Assembly: GCA_946529195.1 (NCBI GenBank)
Contig: CAMMZE010000021.1
Location: 1 to 9,602, forward strand
Source of the DNA: an uncultured Lachnospiraceae bacterium
Lineage (GTDB): Bacteria > Bacillota_A > Clostridia > Lachnospirales > Lachnospiraceae
Direction: 5' to 3'
DNA length: 9,602 bases
Below, piece by piece: positions 1 through 7,475 of the stretch; positions within the stretch are counted from its first letter, which is position 1; each line of letters starts with the position of its first letter. The notes below the pieces were generated by a model. The model was not told where the DNA came from. It saw nothing but the letters and a program-made list of their open reading frames with translations, and searched no databases. The position numbers were made by a program, and so were the translations under genes.

Positions 1-338
1 TGAAGGGAAAAGAGTTGCAAATTTGTGTTGAATGCAGTCGTGATTATGGTGTAATATTGGTTGCAAAAGATGCGAGAACAATCGTATCTGACGGACGGGG
101 AAAAAATATTATAAACACATCCGGAAATGACGGAATGTCATGCGGAGGAAGCGGAGATGTGCTGACCGGCATGATCGCAGCGCTGGCAGCGCAGGGAAGC
201 AGTCTTTTTGAGGCAGCCTGGCTGGGGGTATATCTTCATGGACTGGCCGGAGACGCAGCGGCAGAGAAAAAGGGACATTATTCGATGACAGCGTCTGATA
301 TTGCCGAGTCTGTATCGGATGTTCTGTCTGCTTTTTAG
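1..338 (+). CDS. nnrD: NAD(P)H-hydrate dehydratase, C-terminal part (5' end outside window)
   Basis: This is the 3' end of a gene that enters from the left; the frame is open back to base 1, with no start that must be used (a TTG at 15 is internal). The visible 111 or so residues match the end of the ADP-dependent (S)-NAD(P)H-hydrate dehydratase domain. The signature runs NTSGNDGMSCGGSGDVLTG, with the GSGDVLTG loop that carries the conserved catalytic Asp and binds nucleotide phosphate, followed by a helix ending in AAQG. The family dehydrates damaged NADHX/NADPHX back to NADH/NADPH in the cytoplasm. In many bacteria it is fused to an N-terminal epimerase domain (Nnr); whether that is so here cannot be seen. 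It lies 55 bp upstream of alr on the same strand with no terminator between, a common clostridial pairing, so co-transcription is likely. Confidence 0.9.
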   Translation, partial: KGKELQICVECSRDYGVILVAKDARTIVSDGRGKNIINTSGNDGMSCGGSGDVLTGMIAALAAQGSSLFEAAWLGVYLHGLAGDAAAEKKGHYSMTASDIAESVSDVLSAF

Positions 339-393
339 CAGTTCTTCCGGGGAAACCGTCCGAAAATCATAAATAAGTAGGGGATGACAGATT

Positions 394-1596
394 ATGAAAA
401 ACGCTTACAGGGCATGCGCAGAGATCGATCTGGATGCGCTGGAGAATAATATTACACAGATACGTGAGAAGATCGGGGATGATACCCGCCTCATGTGCGT
501 GATCAAGGCAAATGCATACGGGCATGGCGCGGTGGTTCTGGCCAGAGAGCTTCTGACGATGGGCGCTGACAGCTTTGCAGTCGCTACGCTGGAAGAGGGC
601 ATAGAACTTCGCAAGAGCGGGATCACCCAGCCCATCCTGATCCTTGGTTTTGTCTGTAAAGAACAGTATCCGGACATGATTCGGTACGGAATCACGCCGA
701 CGGTGTTTTCCTACGATATGGCAAAGGAGATTGACGCGGCAGCACATGAGCTGGGCAGTGTCGTCGGGATCCATATCAAGATTGATACCGGCATGAGCAG
801 GATCGGTTTTCCGGTCAGTGAGGAGTCTGTCAAGAGCATCGTCATGATCGCTCATCTGCTCCACAATGTACGGATTGACGGTATATTTACACATTTTGCC
901 TGTGCTGATTGTATGGAGGATGAGATGACCGCACAGCAGGCTGCCGGATTTGCCTGGGTAGCTGACGCTGTTGAAAAAGCCGGCGTATCCATTCCCTGCA
1001 GACACTGTGCCAACAGTGCTGCCATTATGCGGTATCCGGAACTGAAATATAATATGGTCCGCGCGGGAATCGTGATCTACGGCCTCTATCCTTCAGATGA
1101 AGTGGATCCGGCGCTTTTATCTCTGAAGCCGGTTATGTCCTTAAAGAGTCATGTGGCACATGTGAAAAATGTTCCGGTCGGAACCAAGGTGGGTTACGGA
1201 GCGACCTTTGTCTGTCAGAGGCCGACGACGATCGCCACCATATCGATCGGTTATGCGGATGGATATCCGCGTGCCTTGTCAAACCGGGGCCGGGTTCTGA
1301 TCGGCAGCGAGTCCTTCCCGGTGATCGGCCGCGTCTGTATGGACCAGATCATGGTAGATATCACGGATGCCGGCCAGCGGATCAAGAGAGGCGATCCGGT
1401 CACCCTTGTCGGAACCGATGGGAAGGAACACATTTCTGTAGAAGAAGCTTCCAGTTACGGGGATTCTTTTAACTATGAATTTGTCTGCAACATCAACAGG
1501 CGTGTCCCGCGGGTTTATCTTCGCGGCGGTCAGGTGCAGGAAGTCGTAAACTTCATCTGGACAGATGAGCATGCACCCGGCACACAGATACTGTAA
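394..1596 (+). CDS. alr: Alanine racemase (PLP-dependent)
   Basis: The 400-residue protein has the usual length and full architecture of alanine racemase, which interconverts L- and D-alanine to feed peptidoglycan synthesis in the cytoplasm. The N-terminal TIM barrel carries the PLP-lysine motif VIKANAYGHG (Lys38, with Tyr42 close by), HIKIDTGMSRIGF (128-139) and the conserved Asn-Ser-Ala and Arg-Ala-Gly segments (207-209, 223-225). The C-terminal beta domain carries GYGATF with the second catalytic base Tyr268, GYADGYPR (286-293) and RVCMDQ (313-318). ATG 394 is chosen because a G-rich ribosome binding site (TAGGGGATG, 378-386) lies just upstream and the next residues align with the family start. 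It sits between nnrD (55 bp gap) and the CorC-like gene (20 bp gap), so it probably belongs to one operon with them. All key residues are intact. Confidence 0.97.
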   Translation: MKNAYRACAEIDLDALENNITQIREKIGDDTRLMCVIKANAYGHGAVVLARELLTMGADSFAVATLEEGIELRKSGITQPILILGFVCKEQYPDMIRYGITPTVFSYDMAKEIDAAAHELGSVVGIHIKIDTGMSRIGFPVSEESVKSIVMIAHLLHNVRIDGIFTHFACADCMEDEMTAQQAAGFAWVADAVEKAGVSIPCRHCANSAAIMRYPELKYNMVRAGIVIYGLYPSDEVDPALLSLKPVMSLKSHVAHVKNVPVGTKVGYGATFVCQRPTTIATISIGYADGYPRALSNRGRVLIGSESFPVIGRVCMDQIMVDITDAGQRIKRGDPVTLVGTDGKEHISVEEASSYGDSFNYEFVCNINRRVPRVYLRGGQVQEVVNFIWTDEHAPGTQIL

Positions 1597-1616
1597 TATA
1601 AAGGGGAATAAAAATC

Positions 1617-2942
1617 ATGGATGACAGTCATCCGCTATTTCGTATTATACTTTTTCTGATCATTATTCTGGCTGATATTATTTTTTCCGGTATGAATGTT
1701 GCGCTTTCTTCTATGAGTGAAAGCGATCTGGAAAAGAAAGCAGAAGAGGGCGACGCCAAGGCAGCCCGCATGCTGCAGATCTTTGAAAGACCTGCCTTCT
1801 TTCTCAGCACAGTCGATATCGTGCAGGCAGCAGTCTCGATCCTGGCCGGCGTCTTTATTGTGCGGCCCTATGCTGCAGGCCTGGCGCAGATGCTGCAGAG
1901 CCGTCTGCAGCTGTCATCTCTGCCGGCTGCCGTGATCAGCTATCTGCTGATCAGCGCCCTGGTGATCTATCTGATTACTGTGGTGGGGATTCTGTTTCCC
2001 AAACGGATCGCCGTCAAACACAGCCAGAAATGGACCGGAGCCCTGTTTGGGATCGTATCAGTCTGTACAGCGATCTGCCGGCCTTTTGTCATGCTGGTCA
2101 ATTTTTCAGTAAACTGCCTGGTCAGACTTGCAGGAATCAATCCCAAAGACATTGAAGAAAATGTCACAGAAGAAGAGATCATCATGATGGTCAGCGAGGG
2201 CAATGAGCAGGGCGTGATCGAAGACAGCGAAGCTGAGATGATCAGCAACATTCTGGAGTTTGATGACAAGAATGTTTCGGATATCATGACCCACCGCCGC
2301 AATATTGTCAGCATTGATGCGTCTCTGAATTTGCAGGAAGCTGCCCGGATCATGGCGGCAGAGCGCTTTTCCCGTTATCCGGTATATGAAGATGATGAGG
2401 ATGACCTGGTCGGTATCGTTCATTTCAAAGATGTGATGCGGCTGATCCTGGATGGGGAAGAGGAACGCACGGTCGGAAGTATCATGCGGCAGCCCATGTT
2501 TGTGCCGGATTCTCAGAATATCAATAAGCTTTTCCGGGACATGCAGGCTCGCAAGATCCATATGGCGATCGTTGTGGATGAGTACGGACAGTCCTGCGGA
2601 CTGGTGGCTATGGAGGATATCCTGGAAGAGATTGTCGGCAATATCATGGATGAATATGATACCGATGAACGTTATATTCAGACCATCGGCGGAGCCTATA
2701 TCATGAAGGGGCTCACACCGCTGGAAATGATAACAGATCTGCTGGATATAGAATTCGATGGTGATTTCGATACACTCAATGGTTTCCTGATCTCGAGTCT
2801 GGATCATATCCCCACGCAGAATGAAGGTGCCAGCGTGGATGCAGGCGGATATACATTCCGCGTCATTGCCATGGCAGATAATGCGGTGAGTCTGGTAAAG
2901 GTAACCAGGATCACCAAGACAGATGAAGAAAATGCAGGTTGA
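1617..2942 (+). CDS. CNNM/CorC-family membrane protein with CBS pair (divergent transport site)
   Basis: The 441-residue protein has the complete order of the HlyC/CorC (CNNM) family. A DUF21 membrane domain has hydrophobic segments near 7-30, 63-90, 103-127 and 140-170. A cytosolic linker follows (EEEIIMMVSEGNEQGVIEDSE, around 185-205), then two CBS motifs (about 219-276 and 287-343, the second with VVDEYGQSCGLVAMEDILEEIVG) and a C-terminal CorC_HlyC domain (about 358-433). Relatives such as S. aureus MpfA move Mg2+ or related cations out of the cell; others were labelled hemolysins. Oddly, the usual FSxSExAL of helix 1 reads FSGMNVAL, the usual GNN of helix 2 reads VQA (69-71), and the usual GE-x-x-PK of helix 3 reads GILFPK (124-129). 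Substrate and activity are therefore uncertain. The ATG at 1617 has an AAGGGG site (1601-1606). The gene follows alr by 20 bp; no terminator follows it. Confidence 0.9.
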   Translation: MDDSHPLFRIILFLIIILADIIFSGMNVALSSMSESDLEKKAEEGDAKAARMLQIFERPAFFLSTVDIVQAAVSILAGVFIVRPYAAGLAQMLQSRLQLSSLPAAVISYLLISALVIYLITVVGILFPKRIAVKHSQKWTGALFGIVSVCTAICRPFVMLVNFSVNCLVRLAGINPKDIEENVTEEEIIMMVSEGNEQGVIEDSEAEMISNILEFDDKNVSDIMTHRRNIVSIDASLNLQEAARIMAAERFSRYPVYEDDEDDLVGIVHFKDVMRLILDGEEERTVGSIMRQPMFVPDSQNINKLFRDMQARKIHMAIVVDEYGQSCGLVAMEDILEEIVGNIMDEYDTDERYIQTIGGAYIMKGLTPLEMITDLLDIEFDGDFDTLNGFLISSLDHIPTQNEGASVDAGGYTFRVIAMADNAVSLVKVTRITKTDEENAG

Positions 2943-2967
2943 AACTTAGTTCTGCGAATGATATGAT
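2939..2967 (+). promoter_or_regulatory. SigA-type promoter for yebC-proC
   Basis: TTGAAA (2939-2944), a 17-base spacer and TATGAT (2962-2967) make a near-consensus housekeeping promoter. The -35 overlaps the TGA stop of the upstream CorC-like gene. Transcription would start near 2974, leaving a leader of about 60 bases before yebC with an AGGAG ribosome binding site at 3023-3027. An 8-bp inverted repeat (2940-2947 with 2981-2988) brackets the -10. Confidence 0.75.
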
Positions 2968-3035
2968 ATAGTGTAAGGCAAAGTTTCAGAGAGACTTTTC
3001 AAGAGTAAATTATTATAAGGTTAGGAGTTGTATAT

Positions 3036-3764
3036 ATGTCAGGACATTCCAAATTTGCCAATATCAAGCATAAAAAAGAGAAGAATGATGCGGCAAAGGG
3101 TAAGATTTTTACAATTATCGGCAGAGAGATCGCAGTAGCGGTAAAAGAGGGCGGCGCTGATCCCAACAACAACAGCAAGCTGCGTGATGTCATCGCCAAG
3201 GCTAAGGCCAACAACATGCCGAATGATACCATCGACAGAGGTATCAAGAAGGCAGCCGGCGATATTGGCTCTGTCAATTATGAGAATAATACCTACGAAG
3301 GTTACGGCCCCAGCGGCGTGGCTATTATCGTTGAGACACTTACTGACAACAAAAACCGTACCGCGGCCAATGTCAGAAGTGCTTTTACCAAGGGAAATGG
3401 TTCCATCGGTACCTCCGGCTGCGTATCCTTTATGTTTGACAAGAAGGGCCAGATCATTATCGATAAAGAAGAATGCGAGATGGATGCAGACGATCTGATG
3501 ATGATCGCGCTTGACGCAGGTGCGGAAGATTTCGTTGAAGAAGAGGACTCTTTCGAAATCATCACAGCTCCTGAGGACTTCAGCGCAGTTCGCGAAGCCC
3601 TTGAGAAGGAATCAATCCCTATGACAGAGGCGGAGGTTACCATGCTCCCGCAGACTTATGTAACTCTGACAAAGGAAGAAGACATCAAAAACCTCAGCAG
3701 GATCCTGGATCTTCTGGATGAGGATGATGATGTTCAGAATGTTTATCATAACTGGGATGAGTAA
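3036..3764 (+). CDS. yebC: YebC/PmpR family protein (translation/transcription accessory factor)
   Basis: The 242-residue protein matches the YebC family over its full length. It has the N-terminal signature [26 protein letters not shown] (residues 1-26) and the central segment with [16 protein letters not shown] and [15 protein letters not shown]. The acidic C-terminal domain ends in [15 protein letters not shown]. The family was long annotated as DNA-binding transcriptional regulators (PmpR, YebC). More recent work on bacterial YebC and mitochondrial TACO1 points to a role in translation, helping ribosomes through difficult stretches such as polyproline; which applies here cannot be told from sequence. 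Position 7 is Phe where many members have Trp, a conservative change. The ATG at 3036 has a well placed AGGAG (3023-3027). It has its own promoter and overlaps the next gene, proC, by 8 bases. Confidence 0.95.
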   Translation: MSGHSKFANIKHKKEKNDAAKGKIFTIIGREIAVAVKEGGADPNNNSKLRDVIAKAKANNMPNDTIDRGIKKAAGDIGSVNYENNTYEGYGPSGVAIIVETLTDNKNRTAANVRSAFTKGNGSIGTSGCVSFMFDKKGQIIIDKEECEMDADDLMMIALDAGAEDFVEEEDSFEIITAPEDFSAVREALEKESIPMTEAEVTMLPQTYVTLTKEEDIKNLSRILDLLDEDDDVQNVYHNWDE

Positions 3765-4572
3765 TAAGAAATATCAATTTGGTTTTATTGGTATGGGAAA
3801 TATGGGGACAGCCATGTTAAAGGGCTGTCTCTGTGTTTACAGCCCTGATCAGATCGCAGTCACCAGAAAAAATGAGAAAAAACTTGCAGATATGGCGAAA
3901 GAGATGGGCTTTTATGCGGCATCCGGAATAGAGGATCTGGTCAGACAGTCCGGATTTGTCATTCTGGCTGTAAAGCCGCAGATCTATCCGGAGGTCCTGC
4001 CTCTGGTGCGCGAGGCCGCAGATGAGGATACCATTATTCTGTCTCTGGCTCCGGGCTGGTCGGTGACCAGGCTCAAAGAAGCACTCGGGGAGCGGGTACG
4101 TATTGTCCGCCTGATGCCCAATACACCTGCGTCGATCGGAGAGGGCATGACAGGATACTGTCTGTCAGATGATGACTATTCCGATGAGGAAAAGGCACAG
4201 ATCAGGACATTCCTGGAGTCTTTTGGCCTGGCGGAAGAAGTGCCGGAGCGTCTGATGGCTGCGGTAACCGCGGCAAGCGGCAGTTCCCCTGCTTTTATCT
4301 ATATGATGATCGAAGCTATGGCGGACGGCGTAGTTGCCTGCGGCATGCCCAGACAGCAGGCTTACCGTTTTGTGGCACAGACTGTACTTGGCTCGGCAAA
4401 GATGGTACTTTCGGAAGGAAAGCATCCGGGACAGCTCAAAGATGAAGTCTGCTCACCGGGCGGTACAACCATTGCCGGCGTTGCAAGCCTGGAAGAAAGA
4501 GGTTTCCGGAGCAGCCTGATTGAGGCAGTCCGCTGCGTCGAAGAGCGCTGCCGCCAGATGCAGGGCGAATAA
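3757..4572 (+). CDS. proC: Pyrroline-5-carboxylate reductase
   Basis: The 271-residue protein reduces 1-pyrroline-5-carboxylate to proline with NAD(P)H, the last step of proline synthesis. An N-terminal Rossmann fold begins [16 protein letters not shown] (8-23), followed by VILAVKPQ (68-75) and [17 protein letters not shown] (118-134). The C-terminal dimer domain has [21 protein letters not shown] (171-191) and the family signature [20 protein letters not shown] (223-242). I choose ATG 3757 rather than the in-frame ATG at 3718, because it places the Rossmann motif at the usual distance from the start and removes 13 atypical residues. With this start the gene overlaps the yebC stop by 8 bases (ATGAGTAA), and no clear ribosome binding site precedes it, so translation is probably coupled to yebC. 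A hairpin terminator follows 15 bp after the stop. Confidence 0.95.
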   Translation: MSNKKYQFGFIGMGNMGTAMLKGCLCVYSPDQIAVTRKNEKKLADMAKEMGFYAASGIEDLVRQSGFVILAVKPQIYPEVLPLVREAADEDTIILSLAPGWSVTRLKEALGERVRIVRLMPNTPASIGEGMTGYCLSDDDYSDEEKAQIRTFLESFGLAEEVPERLMAAVTAASGSSPAFIYMMIEAMADGVVACGMPRQQAYRFVAQTVLGSAKMVLSEGKHPGQLKDEVCSPGGTTIAGVASLEERGFRSSLIEAVRCVEERCRQMQGE

Positions 4573-4584
4573 ATTCTGCAAATG

Positions 4585-4620
4585 AAAAAACTTCCTGAAC
4601 GCCTGTTCAGGAAGTTTATA
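4585..4620. terminator. Bidirectional terminator between proC and DAHP synthase gene
   Basis: A perfect 13-bp stem (AAACTTCCTGAAC 4588-4600 with GTTCAGGAAGTTT 4605-4617) closes a GCCT loop. Read on the minus strand, the stem is followed by a run of T (complement of A 4585-4590), a good terminator for the leftward DAHP synthase gene. Read on the plus strand, the tail is the weaker TTTATATTT. It lies 15 bp after the proC stop and 22 bp after the DAHP synthase stop, so it most likely serves both convergent genes. Confidence 0.9.
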
Positions 4621-4639
4621 TTTCAGGATCATTGATCTG

Positions 4640-5674
4640 TCAGACACGGTCGGCAATATCGTAGATGAGCCTCTCAGAGTCTTCCCATCCCAGGCAGGGG
4701 TCTGTAATGGACTTGCCGTAGATATGGTTTTCGACTCCGATCTTCTGTGTCCCTTCTACCAGATAGCTCTCGATCATCAGTCCTTTGATGAGCTTTCGGA
4801 TATCGGAAGAGTGGCTGCGGCTGTGCAGGACCTCCTTGGCGATGCGGATCTGCTCCATGAACTGCTTGCCGGAGTTGGAGTGGTTGACATCCACGATGCA
4901 GGCAGGATTGACGATATCATGGGAAGAGAGCATATCATAAAGCCTGCGAAGATCTTCATAATGATAATTGGGCTGGCTCTGCCCGTGTTTATTGACAGCT
5001 CCGCGCAAAATGGCGTGGGCATAGGGATTGCCGGAAGTGGTAGCATCCCAGCCCCGGTAAATGAAGTTATGTCCGTGCTGAGCGGCTGTAATGGAGTTGA
5101 TCATAACGGAAAAGTCACCGCTTGTCGGGTTTTTCATACCGGTAGGGACATCGATCCCGCTGGCAACAAGGCGGTGTTCCTGATTCTCCACAGAGCGGGC
5201 TCCGACTGCGACATAGGAAAGCACATCTGACAGATAGCGGTAGTTTTCCGGATAGAGCATCTCATCAGCGATGGGCATGCGGAAAGACCGGAGCGCATGC
5301 ATATGAAGCTTGCGGATGGCGGTCAGACCCTGCAGGAGGTCAGGAGCTTCTTCCGGATTGGGCTGGTGGAGCATACCCTTATAGCCTGCACCGGTCGTGC
5401 GGGGTTTGTTGGTATAGATTCTGGGTACAAGGACCAGAACATCCCGGACCTTTTCCTGAACAGCAGCGAGTCTTCCGATATATTCGCAGACAGCGTCTTC
5501 ATTATCTGCAGAGCATGGCCCTATGATCACCATGAATTTATCAGAAGCTCCCGTGATGATATCGGCCAGCTCCTGATCCAGCTGCTGCTTTAAAATGGCA
5601 ACATCCTCAGAAACAGGATACTGCTCTTTGATTTCTGCAGGTGTAGGCAGTTTTTTACTTAATACAAAACTCAT
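4640..5674 (-). CDS. aroF: 3-deoxy-7-phosphoheptulonate (DAHP) synthase, class I AroF/G/H type
   Basis: The 344-residue protein condenses phosphoenolpyruvate and erythrose-4-phosphate, the entry step of the shikimate pathway. It aligns along its length with the AroF/AroG/AroH group: VIIGPCSADNEDAV (49-62), KPRTTGAGYKG (90-100), GARSVENQEHRLVASG (158-173), GMKNPTSGD (179-187), VDVNHSNSGKQ (261-271) and the C-terminal GKSITDPCLGWEDS (320-333). The four metal ligands known from E. coli AroG have counterparts at Cys54, His265, Glu302 and Asp325. Several stretches differ from the enterobacterial enzymes (ADEMLYPENY where AroG has GEFLDMITPQY), as expected for a clostridial branch; the feedback inhibitor cannot be predicted. 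The ATG (complement of 5672-5674) has an AGGAGGTAA site 9 bases upstream. The gene is transcribed alone and leftward, convergent with proC and divergent from the lipid kinase gene. Confidence 0.96.
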   Translation of the reverse strand: MSFVLSKKLPTPAEIKEQYPVSEDVAILKQQLDQELADIITGASDKFMVIIGPCSADNEDAVCEYIGRLAAVQEKVRDVLVLVPRIYTNKPRTTGAGYKGMLHQPNPEEAPDLLQGLTAIRKLHMHALRSFRMPIADEMLYPENYRYLSDVLSYVAVGARSVENQEHRLVASGIDVPTGMKNPTSGDFSVMINSITAAQHGHNFIYRGWDATTSGNPYAHAILRGAVNKHGQSQPNYHYEDLRRLYDMLSSHDIVNPACIVDVNHSNSGKQFMEQIRIAKEVLHSRSHSSDIRKLIKGLMIESYLVEGTQKIGVENHIYGKSITDPCLGWEDSERLIYDIADRV

Positions 5675-5680
5675 AAAAGG

Positions 5681-5689
5681 TTACCTCCT
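5681..5689 (-). promoter_or_regulatory. Strong ribosome binding site of DAHP synthase gene
   Basis: On the minus strand this reads AGGAGGTAA, the full anti-16S consensus, with AGGAGG 9 bases from the ATG. It fixes the start of the gene. A leader inverted repeat (5691-5728) ends one base upstream of it. Confidence 0.85.
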
Positions 5690-5748
5690 GTTCCGGACGG
5701 TGCAGCTTCTCTGGCTGTCTGCCGGAATGTGAAAAGATATTATCAAAT

Positions 5749-5777
5749 ATTATAAGCGAAAGCGGGCCCCTTTTCAA
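5749..5777 (-). promoter_or_regulatory. SigA-type promoter of DAHP synthase gene
   Basis: On the minus strand TTGAAA (complement of 5772-5777), a 17-base spacer and a perfect TATAAT (complement of 5749-5754) form a near-consensus promoter. Transcription would begin near 5742, giving a leader of about 70 bases. That is too short for a T-box or a large riboswitch, but it contains an inverted repeat (5691-5728). The spacer holds the GC-rich palindrome GGGCCC. Confidence 0.82.
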
Positions 5778-5822
5778 TGATGCATTTTTAATTGGCTCAT
5801 TTTCAGACAGGGAGTGATGGAC

Positions 5823-6716
5823 ATGAAAAAAACGCTTCTTATTGTGAATCCGGTTGCAGGAAGACAGAAGATTCGGAATGCGCTTGTGGATGTTGTGGAT
5901 GTGCTGGTAAAGGCAGGACATGAGATCACCATCTATACCACGCAGAAAGATGTGGATCCCAAGGATCTGATCAGAGACAAACAGGGACAATATGATTATG
6001 TTGTCTGCAGCGGCGGAGACGGCACATTTAGTGAGCTTCTGTCAGAGACCATGCACTGGGAGCCCAGGCCCATTCTGGGTTATATTCCCTGCGGCACGAC
6101 CAATGATTTTGCCGCCGGACTGGGACTTCCGACAGATTGCAAGATGGCTGCGATGGAGATCGCTGCGGGCGAGCCCAGAGTATTCGATGCAGGAAAACTC
6201 AATGACCGCTATTTCTCTTATGTAGCCTCTTTCGGAGCTTTTACAGATGTTTCGTACCAGACGCCCCAGGACCTGAAAAATAATCTGGGATATCTGGCTT
6301 ATCTGCTGGAGAGCATCAAAGAACTGACCGCTATCAAGGAGATTCCTGTGCGGATTGAGACAGAGGATCAGGTCTATGAAGATTCTTATGTATTCGGTGC
6401 CATTACCAATGCCAGGACAGTGGGCGGCATGTTTAAGCTCAGTGACAGTCTGGTGGACCTCAATGACGGTCTTCTGGAGGTTATGATGATTCGTATGCCC
6501 CGTACGCCCATGGATCTGAGCGCTCTGATAACTGCGATCAATTCCATGAATTATGATTCTTCCATGTTTCTGCATTTCCAGGCAAGGTCTTTGAAAATCA
6601 CTTCGCAGACCCCCCTGGAGTGGACAGTCGACGGAGAACACTATCAGGGGCAGGGGACAGATGAGATCCTTTGTATCAAAGATGCTTTCCGGCTGATGAT
6701 GAGGAATAACATTTAA
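5823..6716 (+). CDS. Diacylglycerol/lipid kinase, YegS/DgkB family
   Basis: The 297-residue protein belongs to the DAGK-catalytic-domain lipid kinases, which use ATP to phosphorylate diacylglycerol or related lipids at the inner face of the membrane. Motifs in order: NPVAGR (9-14), the nucleotide-binding GGDGT (64-68), GYIPCGTTNDFA (86-97), DAGKLNDRYF (122-131), DGLLEV (215-220) and VDGE (269-272). The last holds the acidic residues that serve catalysis in the S. aureus DgkB relative. In Gram-positive bacteria DgkB recycles diacylglycerol released during lipoteichoic-acid synthesis; the substrate here is not proven. ATG 5823 is preferred to GTG 5814 or ATG 5817, because only it stands at a normal distance (8 bases) from GGGAG (5810-5814). 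The stop TAA is directly followed by the ATG of scpA. No convincing promoter of its own is seen between 5675 and 5810. Confidence 0.92.
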   Translation: MKKTLLIVNPVAGRQKIRNALVDVVDVLVKAGHEITIYTTQKDVDPKDLIRDKQGQYDYVVCSGGDGTFSELLSETMHWEPRPILGYIPCGTTNDFAAGLGLPTDCKMAAMEIAAGEPRVFDAGKLNDRYFSYVASFGAFTDVSYQTPQDLKNNLGYLAYLLESIKELTAIKEIPVRIETEDQVYEDSYVFGAITNARTVGGMFKLSDSLVDLNDGLLEVMMIRMPRTPMDLSALITAINSMNYDSSMFLHFQARSLKITSQTPLEWTVDGEHYQGQGTDEILCIKDAFRLMMRNNI

Positions 6717-7475
6717 ATGGATATGACATTCAAACTTCAGGTGTTCGAGGGACCTTTGCCTTTGCTCCTGCACCTGATTGAAATCAATAAGATCGATATA
6801 TATGACATACCGATCGCTGTGATTACAGACCAGTATCTGGATTACATCCATGAGATGGAGATCCATGATATGGATCTGACCAGTGAATTCCTGGTGATGG
6901 CGGCAACACTTCTGCGGATCAAGTCCAAGATGCTGATCCCGGTTGAGAAGGATACAGAGGACCCGGATGCAGAAGATCCCCGTGAAGAGCTTGTGCAGCG
7001 GCTTCTGGAATATAAAATGTTCAAATATATCGCAGAGGAGCTGAAGGATCAGGCACTGGTTGCATCGCGCGCTGTATACAGAGGCCGTGTGATGCCGGAT
7101 GACCTGGAATATACGCCGGAACCGATCGACTTAGACAGCCTGGTAGGAGATATGGACCTGACTGACCTGGGCAGGATCTTTCAGGAGGTTATGAAGCGGC
7201 GGGCAGATAAGATCGACCCGATCCGCAGCCGTTACGGGCAGATTGAGGAAGAACCGGTCAATTTTGCAGAGAAATCGGCCCAGGTGCGAAGCGAGATAAA
7301 ACGCAGAGGGAAAAAGATCAGTTTCCGCGGGCTTCTTTCCGAGAAGACATCCAAGGAAGAAGTGATTGTCACTTTTCTGGTCATTCTGGAGATGATGAAA
7401 GAAGGCAGCGTGACAGCCACGCAGGATAAGCCCTTTGACGATATATTGATTGAGGTAAAAGACAATGGAAAGTAA
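6717..7475 (+). CDS. scpA: Segregation and condensation protein A (kleisin)
   Basis: The 252-residue protein is the kleisin of the SMC-ScpA-ScpB condensin complex, which compacts and separates chromosomes. The N-terminal domain that contacts the SMC neck begins FKLQVFEGPLPLLLHLIEINKIDIYDIPI (5-33) and continues with the LTSEFLVMAATLLRIKSKMLIP stretch (54-75). The middle is acidic and variable, and the C-terminal winged helix has EEVIVTFLVILEMMKEG (214-230). The family motif is usually FEGPLDLLL; here Asp is replaced by Pro15, which is unusual. The start ATG touches the TAA of the lipid kinase gene, with GAGG (6701-6704) somewhat far upstream, so translational coupling is likely. The 3' end overlaps scpB by 11 bases, the classic arrangement. 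No sign of damage to the gene. Confidence 0.95.
   Translation: MDMTFKLQVFEGPLPLLLHLIEINKIDIYDIPIAVITDQYLDYIHEMEIHDMDLTSEFLVMAATLLRIKSKMLIPVEKDTEDPDAEDPREELVQRLLEYKMFKYIAEELKDQALVASRAVYRGRVMPDDLEYTPEPIDLDSLVGDMDLTDLGRIFQEVMKRRADKIDPIRSRYGQIEEEPVNFAEKSAQVRSEIKRRGKKISFRGLLSEKTSKEEVIVTFLVILEMMKEGSVTATQDKPFDDILIEVKDNGK

Noticed and set aside
2106..2807. A 233-codon minus-strand frame opposite the CorC-like gene
   Set aside because: It lies wholly within a well conserved gene, gives a His- and Ile-rich composition typical of antisense shadows, and has no ribosome binding site or family motif.
3718..3756. Upstream in-frame ATG codons as a longer proC start
   Set aside because: They would add 13 residues rich in Met and Phe read from the yebC C-terminal coding DNA, before the normal Rossmann start; ATG 3757 fits the family length.
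5728..5756. A plus-strand promoter (TGTGAA-N17-TATAAG) for the lipid kinase operon
   Set aside because: The -35 match is poor, and the -10 overlaps that of the divergent DAHP synthase promoter in AT-rich DNA, so it was not listed as a feature.
5814..5822. GTG 5814 or ATG 5817 as the lipid kinase start
   Set aside because: Both lie on or too near the GGGAG ribosome binding site (5810-5814); ATG 5823 has the correct spacing and begins the conserved KKTLLIVNPVAG.
6042..6866. A 274-codon minus-strand frame across the lipid kinase and scpA junction
   Set aside because: It spans two real genes with clear motifs on the other strand, and its own translation shows no recognisable fold.
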